This document shows, one piece after another, positions 34,134-42,820 of a stretch of 56,127 nt of DNA (positions within the stretch are counted from its first letter, which is position 1; each line of letters opens with the position of its first letter). The stretch spans positions 1 through 56,127 of the forward strand of contig JAGRMG010000146.1 of NCBI GenBank assembly GCA_020441385.1, in the 5' to 3' direction. A program made the position numbers and the translations under genes. This DNA is from Paracoccaceae bacterium. Lineage in GTDB: Bacteria > Pseudomonadota > Alphaproteobacteria > Rhodobacterales > Rhodobacteraceae. The notes under the pieces were generated by a model. That model did not search any database. It worked only from the letters and a program-made list of their open reading frames with translations, and was not told the DNA's origin.

Positions 34134-34502
34134 TCAGCGCGCGCCGCGCAGCGCCACCTCGCGCAGGTCGCGCAATTCCGCCAGTGCCTCGTCGATCTGC
34201 CGGCGCTGGCTGTCCAGTTCCGTGATCTGCCGGTCGGCCATGTCCACGAACGCCTCCATCTGCGCCTCGTTGCCTTCATTCTCGTAGATCATCAGCCACT
34301 GGCGGATCTCTTCCAGGTGAAACCCGAACTTGCGGCCGCGCAGAATCAGCTTCATGCGGGCGCGTTCGCGCGGGCCGTAAAACCGCGACCGGCCCTCGCG
34401 GTCGGGCTCGAGCAGTTCGATATACTCGTAATAGCGCAGCGTACGCGGCGTCACCTCGAACTCGGCGCACATGTCCTTGAAAGAAAGTCGGGTATCGGTC
34501 AT
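34134..34502 (-). CDS. Second MerR family regulator (paralogue)
   Basis: A 122-aa MerR regulator closely related to the one 260 bp downstream. It shares [20 protein letters not shown], the ARMKLILRGRKFGFHLEEIR core and a C-terminal coiled coil (ITELDSQRRQIDEALAELRD), and likewise lacks ligand-binding cysteines. The start MTDTRLSF at 34502 is chosen because domain homology begins there. It is divergent from a thioesterase operon, so it may control that operon, itself or the beta-oxidation genes. Heterodimerisation with the neighbour is possible but speculative. Confidence 0.85.
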   Translation of the reverse strand: MTDTRLSFKDMCAEFEVTPRTLRYYEYIELLEPDREGRSRFYGPRERARMKLILRGRKFGFHLEEIRQWLMIYENEGNEAQMEAFVDMADRQITELDSQRRQIDEALAELRDLREVALRGAR

Positions 34503-34623
34503 TCCAGCGTCTCCGTCGTGGCGCAACGGTAGGCCGTTGAAAACCCGAGTGCAACTGCCGGGCTTGCCCTTGGGCGACGGCGCGGCACATAAAGGCGGCA
34601 GCGGCAGGACAGGAGCGTGACGT

Positions 34624-35046
34624 GTGGTAGACAAGTCGGGGCTGGCACGGCAATTCATAGAGGCGATCCCCCATGCGCGGGCGCTGGCGATGGAACTGAC
34701 CGATATCGGAGAGGGCACGGCGGTGATCCGCATGCCCTATGACAGGCGCCTTGTCGGCGACCCGAAAAGCGGGGTGATCCACGGTGGCGCGGTGTCGGCG
34801 GTGATGGATACCTGCTGCGGCGCAGCGGTGATGAGCCACCCTTCGGCGCCCGGCGGTACGGCGACCATAGATCTGCGCATCGACTACATGCGCGCGGCCA
34901 GCCCGGGCCAGGCGATCGTGACGACAGCGACCTGCTATCACATCACCCGCAACGTCGCCTTCGTGCGCGCGACGGCGGTGGATGACGATACCGAAAATCC
35001 CGTCGCCACCGCTTCGGGTGCCTTCACGGTGGAGCAGAGGTTTTGA
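34624..35046 (+). CDS. PaaI family hotdog thioesterase
   Basis: A 140-aa hotdog-fold thioesterase of the PaaI/4HBT type. The core SGVIHGGAVSAVMDTCCGAA, containing the HGG motif and the downstream Asp, is typical of acyl-CoA hydrolases with this fold. It begins with GTG, preceded by AGGAGCG. Its stop overlaps the start of a second thioesterase gene (TTGA), and the pair continues into a MATE transporter gene. It may recycle CoA from stalled acyl-CoA; its substrate is unknown. Confidence 0.85.
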   Translation: MVDKSGLARQFIEAIPHARALAMELTDIGEGTAVIRMPYDRRLVGDPKSGVIHGGAVSAVMDTCCGAAVMSHPSAPGGTATIDLRIDYMRAASPGQAIVTTATCYHITRNVAFVRATAVDDDTENPVATASGAFTVEQRF

Positions 35047-35564
35047 GCCGCAAGCGTCCCGAACCGATGCAGGTGGTCAAGCAGCGCCGCGACGCGACGC
35101 TGAACGCGCTGGTGCATGGCGTGCCCTATATCCGCTTTCTCGGCATCGAGTTCGACCGCCGGGGCGACGAATTGACCGGGGTGCTGAATTTCGATGACGA
35201 TTTGATCGGCAACCCGTTCCTGCCGGCCCTGCATGGCGGCGTGACGGCGGCCTTTCTGGAAGTGACCTCGATCATCACGCTAAGCTGGATGCACCTGTTT
35301 CCGCATATCGAATCCGGCGCCATCGACCCCGAGGACATGGCCGCCGGCAATCTGCCGAGGCTGCCCAGGACCATCGACTTCACGGTCGATTACCTGCGCT
35401 CGGGCCTGCCGCGCGATGCCTATGCCCGCGCCACGGTCAGCCGGTCGGGGCGGCGCTATGCCTCGGTGCATGTGGCGGCCTGGCAGGATCATGCCGACAA
35501 GCTTTTTGCCCAGGCCACCGGGCATTTCCTGATGCCCCCGCCCCTTGACGGATCCGGTGACTGA
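35043..35564 (+). CDS. Second PaaI-like hotdog thioesterase
   Basis: A 173-aa hotdog-fold protein with FLPALHGGVTAAFLEVTSII as the core motif and FTVDYLRSGLPRDAYARATV as the second conserved strand region. It is longer than its upstream neighbour, with an insertion after the central helix (MHLFPHIESGAIDPEDMAAG). Start is TTG overlapping the preceding TGA stop, so it depends on translational coupling. The end overlaps the MATE gene. Probable acyl-CoA thioesterase, possibly forming a mixed complex with the upstream product. Confidence 0.8.
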   Translation: MSRKRPEPMQVVKQRRDATLNALVHGVPYIRFLGIEFDRRGDELTGVLNFDDDLIGNPFLPALHGGVTAAFLEVTSIITLSWMHLFPHIESGAIDPEDMAAGNLPRLPRTIDFTVDYLRSGLPRDAYARATVSRSGRRYASVHVAAWQDHADKLFAQATGHFLMPPPLDGSGD

Positions 35565-36882
35565 GACCGCCCGCCGGGCCGGACCGGTCAGCCATGGCCG
35601 GGTTCTGCAAATCGCGCTGCCGATCGTGATCTCCAACGCCACGGTGCCGATCCTGGGCGCCGTGGATACCGCCGTCGTGGGCCAGATCGGGCTTGCCGCG
35701 CCGATCGGGGCGGTCGGGCTGGGGGCGGTGGTGCTGACCGCGCTCTACTGGGTGTTCGGATTTCTCCGGATGGGCACGGTGGGCCTGACGGGGCAGGCGC
35801 TTGGCGCCGGGGACCGGGCCGAGGTGGCGGCGCTGCTGACCCGGGCGCTGATGATCGGGCTGGGCGCCGGCGCGGGGCTGATCCTGTTGCAGGTGCCGCT
35901 GTTTCGCGGCGCCCTGCTGATCGCGCCGGCCAGTGGCGACGTCGAGGCGCTGACCCGCGAGTACATGGCGATCCGGGTCTGGTCGGCGCCGGCGGCGATT
36001 GCGATCTACGGCATCACCGGCTGGCTGATCGCGCAGGAGCGCACCCGCGCGGTGCTGGCGCTGCAACTGTGGATGAACGGGCTGAACATCGGTCTGGACC
36101 TGTGGTTCGTTCTGGGCCTGGGCTGGAGCGTGCAGGGCGTGGCGCTGGCCACCTTCCTGGCGGAATGGTCGGGGCTGGCGCTGGGCCTGTGGTTCTGCCG
36201 GGCCGCCTTTTCCGTTCCGGACTGGCGCGATTGGGCGCAGGTGTTCGACAGGGCACGGCTCGGGCGGATGCTGGTGGTCAATACCGACATCCTGATCCGG
36301 TCGCTGCTGTTGCAGGCGATGTTCGTGTCGTTCATGTTCTTCGGCTCCGGTCTGGGCGACGTGACGCTGGCGGGCAACCAGGTGCTGATGCAGTTCCTGA
36401 TGATCACCGCCTACGCGATGGACGGGTTCGCCTTTGCCGCCGAGGCCATGGTGGGCCGCGCCCTGGGCGCGCGGGCGCGCGACCGGCTGCGCCGCGCCGT
36501 CGTGCTGACCGGGCTCTGGGGGCTGGGCACGTCCCTGGCGCTGGTGCTGGGCTTTGCGCTGGCCGGAGGGGCGATAATCGACGCGATGGCCAAATCCGAA
36601 CCCGTCAGGGCCGAGGCGCGCGTCTATCTGCCCTACATGGTGGCCGCCCCGCTGCTGGGGTGGGCGGCCTGGATGCTCGACGGGGTCTTCATCGGCGCCA
36701 CGGCGACGCGGGACATGCGCAACATGATGATGGTCAGCTTCGGCATATATGCGGCGGCGCTGGCGCTGCTGTTGCCCTGGCTTGGCAATCACGGGCTGTG
36801 GCTGGCGCTGCTGCTGTCCTTCGTGGCGCGCGGCGTGACGCTGGGCCTGCGCTATCGCGCACTGGAACGCGCCGCCGCCTGA
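35545..36882 (+). CDS. MATE family efflux transporter
   Basis: A 445-aa multidrug and toxin extrusion transporter with about 12 hydrophobic helices in two halves. It has the typical N-terminal ALPIVISNATVPILGAVDTA and GQALGAGDRAEVAALLTRAL, and the mid-protein AMDGFAFAAEAMVGRALGAR, resembling DinF-type members. Such pumps use Na+ or H+ gradients to export cationic compounds. Start is TTG at 35545 or GTG at 35557, within the end of the thioesterase gene (20-bp overlap), indicating coupling. Substrate unknown. Confidence 0.88.
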   Translation: MTDPVTETARRAGPVSHGRVLQIALPIVISNATVPILGAVDTAVVGQIGLAAPIGAVGLGAVVLTALYWVFGFLRMGTVGLTGQALGAGDRAEVAALLTRALMIGLGAGAGLILLQVPLFRGALLIAPASGDVEALTREYMAIRVWSAPAAIAIYGITGWLIAQERTRAVLALQLWMNGLNIGLDLWFVLGLGWSVQGVALATFLAEWSGLALGLWFCRAAFSVPDWRDWAQVFDRARLGRMLVVNTDILIRSLLLQAMFVSFMFFGSGLGDVTLAGNQVLMQFLMITAYAMDGFAFAAEAMVGRALGARARDRLRRAVVLTGLWGLGTSLALVLGFALAGGAIIDAMAKSEPVRAEARVYLPYMVAAPLLGWAAWMLDGVFIGATATRDMRNMMMVSFGIYAAALALLLPWLGNHGLWLALLLSFVARGVTLGLRYRALERAAA

Positions 36883-36895
36883 GAGGCGCGAAATG

Positions 36896-37240
36896 TCAGA
36901 GCAGCTCTAGCAGCCGTTCGGGCGGCCGCCCGATCACGGCGCGGCCGCGCCCGATCGCCAGCGGCCGTTCGATAAGCACCGGATGCGCGGCCATTGCCGC
37001 CATCAGCGTGGCATCGTCGTCGCCCTTGCTCAGCCCGAGCTGTCTGAACAGCGCCTCGCCGGGGCGCATCATGTCGATGGCCGGCGGCTGGCCCAGGGCC
37101 GCGCGCACGGCCGCGATTTCATCCGCCGACGGCGCATCCTCGAGATAGCGGCGCACCGTGACCTCGGCGCCGCGTTCTTGCAGCAGGGCAAGCCCGGCGC
37201 GCGATTTGGAGCAGCGGGGGTTGTGCCAGTATTCTATCAC
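36896..37240 (-). CDS. arsC: ArsC/Spx-like reductase (glutaredoxin-type)
   Basis: A 114-aa ArsC/YffB-family protein with the N-terminal active-site segment [13 protein letters not shown], placing the redox Cys at residue 10. [16 protein letters not shown] follows, and [19 protein letters not shown] near the end contains the Arg residues that contact oxyanions in arsenate reductase. It starts with GTG overlapping the pyrD stop (GTGA). No other arsenic genes are nearby, so arsenate reduction is uncertain; a general glutathione-linked reductase role fits equally. Confidence 0.8.
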   Translation of the reverse strand: MIEYWHNPRCSKSRAGLALLQERGAEVTVRRYLEDAPSADEIAAVRAALGQPPAIDMMRPGEALFRQLGLSKGDDDATLMAAMAAHPVLIERPLAIGRGRAVIGRPPERLLELL

Positions 37241-38298
37241 AGCCAGTCCTTTCGTGAGGTTCCGCAGGCTTCGGCCACATTGGCGAAACCGTCGCGTTGC
37301 AAAAGCCCGTCCAGCCCCCGGGCGATCTCGGACACCAGGCCCAGACCGCCATAGACCAGCGCGGTATAAAGCTGCACGGCGCTGGCACCGGCGCGGATCT
37401 TGGCATAGGCGTCCTGCGCCGAGCCGATGCCGCCGACCCCGATCAGCGGGATCCCGCCCCCGGTCAGCTGGTGCAGCCGGGCCAGGACGCGGGTCGATCT
37501 TTCAAACAGCGGCGCGCCCGACAGCCCGCCGGCCTCGGCCCGGTGCCGGCTGCGCAATCCCTCGCGCGACAGCGTCGTGTTGGTGGCGATCAGGGCGTCG
37601 ATGCCGACGTCGCGCGCCACCGCGGCGATATCGGCCAGTTCCGCATCGCCGAGATCCGGCGCGATCTTGAGGAACACCGGCACCCGGCGGGCCAGCCCGT
37701 CGCGGGTGTCGATCACGTCGCGCAAAAGCGCCCCGAGCGCCGCCTTGCCCTGAAGATCGCGCAGCCTTTCGGTGTTGGGCGAAGACACGTTGACGGTGGC
37801 GAAATCCAGATGCGCGCCGCAATGGGCCAGCACGCGGGCGAAATCGCCGGCGCGGTCGGCGCTGTCCTTGTTGGCACCCAGGTTCAGCCCGATCACCGCG
37901 CCCGCGGGACGAACGGCCAGGCGCGTGGCGATGGCCTCCATGCCGTCGTTGTTGAACCCGAACCGGTTGATCACGGCGCGCTCGCGCGTCAGGCGAAACA
38001 GGCGCGGGCGCGGGTTGCCGGGCTGCGGGCGCGGCGTCGCGGCGCCCGCCTCGATAAAGCCGAAACCGGCCTGCGCCAGCGGCCCCAGGGCAATGGCGTT
38101 CTTGTCGAAGCCGGCCGCCAGCCCCACCGGGTTGGGCAGATCCAGCCCCGCCAGCCTCGTGCGCAGCCGGTCCGAGTTGAGCGGGCCGGGCGCGGGTGCC
38201 AGCCCCAGGCGCAAGGCCTTCATCGCCAGCCCGTGCGCGGTTTCCGGGTCGAGCCGCCGCAACACCGCCAGCCCGGCCCGTTCGAGCGCCCACGGCAT
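37237..38298 (-). CDS. pyrD: Dihydroorotate dehydrogenase (quinone), class 2
   Basis: A 353-aa membrane-associated flavoenzyme oxidising dihydroorotate to orotate and reducing quinone in pyrimidine synthesis. The N-terminal helix ([20 protein letters not shown]) forms the quinone tunnel of class 2 enzymes. FMN and substrate motifs are [41 protein letters not shown] (with the catalytic Ser) and [17 protein letters not shown]. It overlaps the upstream DUF1330 gene by one base (TGATG) and the downstream arsC-like gene by GTGA. Confidence 0.95.
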   Translation of the reverse strand: MPWALERAGLAVLRRLDPETAHGLAMKALRLGLAPAPGPLNSDRLRTRLAGLDLPNPVGLAAGFDKNAIALGPLAQAGFGFIEAGAATPRPQPGNPRPRLFRLTRERAVINRFGFNNDGMEAIATRLAVRPAGAVIGLNLGANKDSADRAGDFARVLAHCGAHLDFATVNVSSPNTERLRDLQGKAALGALLRDVIDTRDGLARRVPVFLKIAPDLGDAELADIAAVARDVGIDALIATNTTLSREGLRSRHRAEAGGLSGAPLFERSTRVLARLHQLTGGGIPLIGVGGIGSAQDAYAKIRAGASAVQLYTALVYGGLGLVSEIARGLDGLLQRDGFANVAEACGTSRKDWL

Positions 38299-38732
38299 CA
38301 GCCGAACACCGCCCCCGCATCGGCCCCGGCGCAGCGGATCAGCCGCGAGGTTTCCACCGCCGCCTGCCGATGCACGACCGCCAGCCGATAGGCGGGGTCG
38401 GTTATCATCTCCAGAAACGCGTGGGCGGTGGGATAGCGGGCGATGAAACAATGATCCCATGTCTCGTCCTGCGGCCCGATCAGGACCGTTTCGAACCTGC
38501 CGCGCCAGACGATGGCCCCGCCGACCCTGGCAAATACCGGGCCGCTCTCCTCGCCATAGCGGGCATAGGCGCGCGCGCCGCTCAGCCCCGAACCGGCCAG
38601 CGCGTGATCTTCGGGATAGACCGCCAGCCCGCGCAGCCGCACCAGGTTCAGCATGTCGATGGGCCGGTCGCGGTCCAGCCCCTTGAATGCCGCGAACTGG
38701 GCGCGGTCCGGGTCGATATGGGCGTCGGTCAT
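38298..38732 (-). CDS. DUF1330 family protein
   Basis: A 144-aa ferredoxin-like-fold protein of the DUF1330/dimeric alpha-beta barrel kind. Seen are [40 protein letters not shown] and the conserved [20 protein letters not shown]. There is no signal peptide. It is tightly coupled to a DUF952 gene upstream (ATGA) and to pyrD downstream. Function is unknown; the operon position does not by itself link it to pyrimidine synthesis. Confidence 0.8.
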   Translation of the reverse strand: MTDAHIDPDRAQFAAFKGLDRDRPIDMLNLVRLRGLAVYPEDHALAGSGLSGARAYARYGEESGPVFARVGGAIVWRGRFETVLIGPQDETWDHCFIARYPTAHAFLEMITDPAYRLAVVHRQAAVETSRLIRCAGADAGAVFG

Positions 38733-39067
38733 GTCATGCCCTCGGGAAAGCGGTGGGCGCCGTCCACCAGCGGCAGCGGCTTGGCCCAGATCACCTCGTC
38801 CAGCCGCAGCGCCCGGTAGAGATGGGGAAACAGCGCGCCGTTGCGCGAGGGCTCCCATTTCAGCGCCTCGCCCATGCCCTCGGCCTCGAGCGCCAGCAGG
38901 ACCAGCGCCCGTGCCCCGGCGAAGTGCTTCGCGGCCGTTTCGGCGGCCTGCTCGCGGGTCGAGAAATGCACGAACCCGTCGGCCAGATCGACCGGCGCGC
39001 CGAGGGTCTGCCCATCGGCCTGGAAGGCGGCCCATTCGTCGGGCCGGAATATCTTGTAGATCAGCAT
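38729..39067 (-). CDS. DUF952 family protein
   Basis: A 112-aa protein that matches DUF952 from its first residues ([19 protein letters not shown]), with [20 protein letters not shown] containing the conserved HxS/T motif related to ADP-ribosyl-transferase-like folds. The end ([17 protein letters not shown]) is also typical. It is the first gene of the DUF952-DUF1330-pyrD-arsC-like unit, divergent from the 5'-nucleotidase gene. Function unknown. Confidence 0.82.
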   Translation of the reverse strand: MLIYKIFRPDEWAAFQADGQTLGAPVDLADGFVHFSTREQAAETAAKHFAGARALVLLALEAEGMGEALKWEPSRNGALFPHLYRALRLDEVIWAKPLPLVDGAHRFPEGMT

Positions 39068-39216
39068 GGGCCGCTGATGCCCCGCAGGCGCGGCGGAATC
39101 AAGCGGCAATAGCGCCGCCCGCCCGATCCGGTCGGTCCGGTCCGGCGCCGAATCTTTGACAGGCGCGCGGATGCGGCGCAGACTCGCGGACAAAACCGAT
39201 ACCGGGGAGACCGACC

Positions 39217-40791
39217 ATGCTGAAGATCCTTCTGGGCAGCGCCGCCGCGCTTGGCCTGTGCGCGGGAATGGCAACGGCCGACTACGCGCTCACCATCCTG
39301 CACACCAACGACTTCCATTCCCGCTTCGAGCCGGTCAGCAAGTACGACAGCGGCTGTTCGGCCGGGGACAACGCCGAGGGCAAGTGCTTCGGCGGCTCTG
39401 CGCGCCTGGTGACGGCCATCGCCGAGGCGCGCGCGCGGTCCGGCAATTCCATACTCGTGGACGGGGGCGACCAGTTCCAGGGCTCGCTGTTTTATACCTA
39501 CTACAAGGGCAAGGCCGCAGCCGAGATGATGAACAAGATGGGCTATGACGCGATGACCGTGGGCAACCACGAATTCGACGATGGCCCCGAGGTCCTGCGC
39601 GGTTTCATGGACGCGGTGGATTTTCCCGTGCTGATGTCCAATGCCGATGTCTCGGGCGAGGAGACGCTGGCCGGCGTCCTCGGCAAATCCACGGTGATCG
39701 AAAGGGGCGGAGAGAAACTCGGCCTGATCGGCCTGACGCCGCAGGACACGGACGAACTGGCCAGCCCCGGCCCCGATATCGTTTTCACCGACCCCGTGGC
39801 CGCGGTGCAGCAGGAAGTGGATCTCCTGACCGGGCAGGGAGTAAACAAGATCATCGTGCTGAGCCATTCCGGCTATGGCACCGATCAGCGCATCGCGGCC
39901 GCCACCAGCGGCGTCGACGTGATCGTCGGCGGGCATACCAACACGTTGCTGTCCAATGTCTCGGACCGGGCCGCAGGGCCCTACCCGACCATGGTGAACG
40001 GCGTCGCCATCGTGTCGGCCTATGCCTATGGCAAGTATCTGGGCGAACTGAACGTGACCTTTGACGATGCGGGCAACATCCTTGAGGCGGTGGGCGAGCC
40101 GCTGGTGATGGATGGCACCGTGACCGAGGATGCCGCCACCGTCGAACGCATCGGCGAACTGGCAAGGCCGCTCGACGAGATCCGCAACAAGGTGATCGCC
40201 AGCGCCGCCGCGCCCATCGACGGCCGCCGCGAGACCTGCCGCGTTCAGGAATGTTCCATGGGCAACCTGGTGGCCGACGCCATGCTCGACCGGGTCGCCG
40301 ATCAGGGGGTTCAGGTGGCCATCGCCAATTCCGGCGGGCTGCGCGCCGGCATCGACGCGGGCGAGGTGACCATGGGCGAGGTGCTGACGGTGCTGCCGTT
40401 CCAGAACACCCTGTCGACCTTCGAACTCACCGGCGCCGAGCTGGTCGAGGCGCTGGAAAACGGGGTCAGCCAGGTCGAGGAGGTCGCGGGCCGGTTCCCG
40501 CAGGTGGCGGGGCTGACATTCACCTGGGACGCCTCGGCGCCGGCGGGCAAACGCATCGGCGAGGTGATGATCGCCAGCGAGGACGGCTGGGCGCCGGTCG
40601 ACGCGGAGGCGACCTACCTGGCGGTGACCAACAATTACGTGCGCAACGGCGGGGACGGCTACCGTATGTTCACCGGCGATGACAGGAACGCCTATGATTT
40701 CGGGCCTGACCTGGCGGATGTCACGGCGGAGTATCTGGCCCGGAACCAGCCGTATCAGCCCTATACCGACGGGCGCATCGCGAGGAAATGA
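39217..40791 (+). CDS. Secreted bifunctional metallophosphatase/5'-nucleotidase
   Basis: A 524-aa UshA-like nucleotidase exported by a signal peptide (MLKILLGSAAALGLCAGMAT, cleavage near ATADY). The metallophosphatase domain carries LHTNDFHSRFEP, VDGGDQFQGS, VGNHEFDDGPEV, LSHSGYGTD and GGHTN, which together form the dimetal site. The C-terminal 5'-nucleotidase domain has NSGGLRAGIDAGEVTMGEVL and FQNTLSTFELTGAELVE. It would hydrolyse extracellular nucleotides in the periplasm, releasing nucleoside and phosphate. Single gene followed by paired hairpins. Confidence 0.92.
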   Translation: MLKILLGSAAALGLCAGMATADYALTILHTNDFHSRFEPVSKYDSGCSAGDNAEGKCFGGSARLVTAIAEARARSGNSILVDGGDQFQGSLFYTYYKGKAAAEMMNKMGYDAMTVGNHEFDDGPEVLRGFMDAVDFPVLMSNADVSGEETLAGVLGKSTVIERGGEKLGLIGLTPQDTDELASPGPDIVFTDPVAAVQQEVDLLTGQGVNKIIVLSHSGYGTDQRIAAATSGVDVIVGGHTNTLLSNVSDRAAGPYPTMVNGVAIVSAYAYGKYLGELNVTFDDAGNILEAVGEPLVMDGTVTEDAATVERIGELARPLDEIRNKVIASAAAPIDGRRETCRVQECSMGNLVADAMLDRVADQGVQVAIANSGGLRAGIDAGEVTMGEVLTVLPFQNTLSTFELTGAELVEALENGVSQVEEVAGRFPQVAGLTFTWDASAPAGKRIGEVMIASEDGWAPVDAEATYLAVTNNYVRNGGDGYRMFTGDDRNAYDFGPDLADVTAEYLARNQPYQPYTDGRIARK

Positions 40792-40812
40792 CCGCGCCGC
40801 CGTGGCGCGCCC

Positions 40813-40858
40813 AGAGCTTTGAGAAAAGCTCTGATCCAAAATTCCCTGCGGAATTTTG
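40813..40858. terminator. Tandem hairpins between convergent genes
   Basis: Two perfect stems lie end to end: AGAGCTTT/AAAGCTCT (40813-40832, loop GAGA) and CAAAATTCC/GGAATTTTG (40837-40858, loop CTGC). They sit between the stops of the nucleotidase and TPR-sulfotransferase genes. A/T-rich stem bases can supply U-rich ends in both directions. Confidence 0.7.
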
Positions 40859-40872
40859 TTTCCGGCGCGAGA

Positions 40873-42615
40873 TCAGCGGACCTGCGGCCACAGAGCCGGA
40901 TCGAGTCCGGCGATGAAGGGCGCCAGTTCGTCCGCATGCCGGCGCCAGCCGCCGATGGAGCGTGCATGCACCGGCTGGCGCAACTGGCCGGCCGAATGCG
41001 TCAGTATCTGGCCCGCCGCCAGGTCGGGCCGCAGCATCGCCGGATGCCGGTCGAGTCCGCAGAAGGCGGCCAACCGGCGGCTGGCAGTGTCCACGTCCTG
41101 CACGAGATCCTCGTAGGCGAGATCGAGGATCGCGCCGGGAAACACGCGGCGCCAATGCGCCATCGCCCGGGCATAGAGGTTGAAGCGATGCGCCATCGCG
41201 CGCAGGTCGTAGGTATAGTTCAGCGCCGTGCCGGAAAAATGCGCGCGCCACATCGACAGCGCCACGTCGCGCGGGTCGCGGATCAGGTTCACGATCCGGG
41301 CATTGGGGTAGGCGGTCAGAAGAAAGCCGATCAGGCGATAGTTCTCGGGCATCTTGTCCACCCAGATCGTCGTGTCCGGCGCAAGGTCGGGGCGCATCCG
41401 GCGGTCGGCGGCGATGAACCGTTCGATGGCCGGGGCGTCGAAGGGCAGATTCTCGGTGATGACGGCGTTCAGCAGCATGCCCGAGACCGCCCGTTCGCCC
41501 AGCGCGGCGACCCTTGGATGCGCGCCCAGCATCGCCTCGGTCAGCGTGGTGCCCGACCGCGGCAGGCCCAGCACGTAGACCGGCTTCGGGAGTTCATCGG
41601 TTTGCGCGCCGCTCACGGGCCCCGGAAACCGCGCCAGCAGGTCGGCGTGCAGCGCGGCGTCGGCGTCGCCGTCATAGGGCAGGCGCGCGGCCATCTCGCG
41701 ATTCGCCTCGGCAAGGTGCGTGGCGGCCGCTTGGCCGTCGCCGGCCTGATCGGCGATGCGCGACAGGGCAAAGTGCAGGCTGGCGCGGGCCTCGGATTTG
41801 CGCGGTGCGGATTTCAGCGCAGCGCGGGCCTGCGGTTCGAGCGCCCGGTTGCCGGCGCCATCCTGCAGCGCGGCCAGCTGTTCGATGGCTTCGGCGTGCT
41901 CCGGCACGATCTCCAGCACCTCGCGCAACCCCGCGATTGCCGCGGCGCGCTCGCCGGTCTGCGCCAGGTGCATGGCCAGCCGCAGCCGCGCGCCGGCATG
42001 GCCCGGGGCCAGCTTCACCGCCCGGCGCAGCGCAGCCAATGCGTCATCCTCGCGCATCTGCCGGGCCAGCGGCAGCGCCATGTTGACCAGGGTCTCGACA
42101 TCGTCGGGCTTGATCGCCAGTGCGGCTTCGTAATCGGCGATCGCTTCGGGCAGACGGCCCATGCGCTCGCGGATCAGCGCCCGCAGGTTCAGGGCGCGCG
42201 GCTGGCGCGGGCCGGCGGCGATGCAGCGCGTGGCCGCGTTCTCGGCGGCAACCGCATGCCCCAGCGCCAGTTCGGCCTGTGCCAGCAGGTACCAGGCGCC
42301 GGCATCGCCCGCAGACATGTCGGCCAGCCGCTGCACAAGCGCCCGCGCGGCCTCGTGCTGGCCCAGAAAGATCAGCGTCTGGGCCAGGTTGCGGCGCGCA
42401 TCCGCGAAACCCGGGTCGAGCTTGATCGCCTTGCGCAGCATCGCCGCCGCTTCGCGGTGATCGCCCAGACGGCCCAGCGCGATGCCCGCGATATTGGCGG
42501 CCGGTGCCGATTTCGGCTGCTTGCGCAGGGCCGATTTCGCCGCCTTCAGCGCCGGTTTGAACCGGCCCTGTTGCAGATGCGCCTGCGCGGCGGACAGATC
42601 GGCCTGAAACGTCAT
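40873..42615 (-). CDS. Tetratricopeptide-repeat sulfotransferase
   Basis: A 580-aa fusion. Residues ~1-300 are TPR helices (for example AAKSALRKQPKSAPAANIAG and EAIADYEAALAIKPDDVETL). Residues ~340-580 are a sulfotransferase domain with the 5'-phosphosulfate loop PVYVLGLPRSGTTLTEAML and the 3'-phosphate motif IVNLIRDPRDVALSMWRAHF. No signal peptide is seen, so the enzyme is probably cytoplasmic. TPR-sulfotransferases are common in marine Alphaproteobacteria, probably sulfating peptides or glycans; the substrate is unknown. It is a second sulfotransferase in this window, of a different type from the one at 21.7 kb. Confidence 0.88.
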   Translation of the reverse strand: MTFQADLSAAQAHLQQGRFKPALKAAKSALRKQPKSAPAANIAGIALGRLGDHREAAAMLRKAIKLDPGFADARRNLAQTLIFLGQHEAARALVQRLADMSAGDAGAWYLLAQAELALGHAVAAENAATRCIAAGPRQPRALNLRALIRERMGRLPEAIADYEAALAIKPDDVETLVNMALPLARQMREDDALAALRRAVKLAPGHAGARLRLAMHLAQTGERAAAIAGLREVLEIVPEHAEAIEQLAALQDGAGNRALEPQARAALKSAPRKSEARASLHFALSRIADQAGDGQAAATHLAEANREMAARLPYDGDADAALHADLLARFPGPVSGAQTDELPKPVYVLGLPRSGTTLTEAMLGAHPRVAALGERAVSGMLLNAVITENLPFDAPAIERFIAADRRMRPDLAPDTTIWVDKMPENYRLIGFLLTAYPNARIVNLIRDPRDVALSMWRAHFSGTALNYTYDLRAMAHRFNLYARAMAHWRRVFPGAILDLAYEDLVQDVDTASRRLAAFCGLDRHPAMLRPDLAAGQILTHSAGQLRQPVHARSIGGWRRHADELAPFIAGLDPALWPQVR

Positions 42616-42820
42616 GGAGCAGTTTCTGACCGCTCGGGGCCGGCTGCGCAAGGGCCAACGCGGACGGATCGGCACCACCTGCCCAGGCAACAGAGGAGAT
42701 GGCGCCATCGCAGGGCGAAACCGTCAGCCGCAGGTCGCCTTTTGCGCCCGGCCCCCGGACGACCGCCCGCGCCTCGATCGCTATCGGCGCGGGCGGCGGT
42801 CCGGCGCCGCTCCCGCGGGC

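Noticed and set aside
34503-34733. Longer start for the second MerR gene
   Set aside because: The upstream codons overlap the divergent thioesterase gene and look non-coding; the MerR domain begins at MTDTRLSF.
34624-36882. Thioesterase-thioesterase-MATE cluster as an antibiotic biosynthesis/export system
   Set aside because: No synthase, carrier protein or tailoring enzyme is nearby; the genes are more simply housekeeping acyl-CoA and efflux functions.
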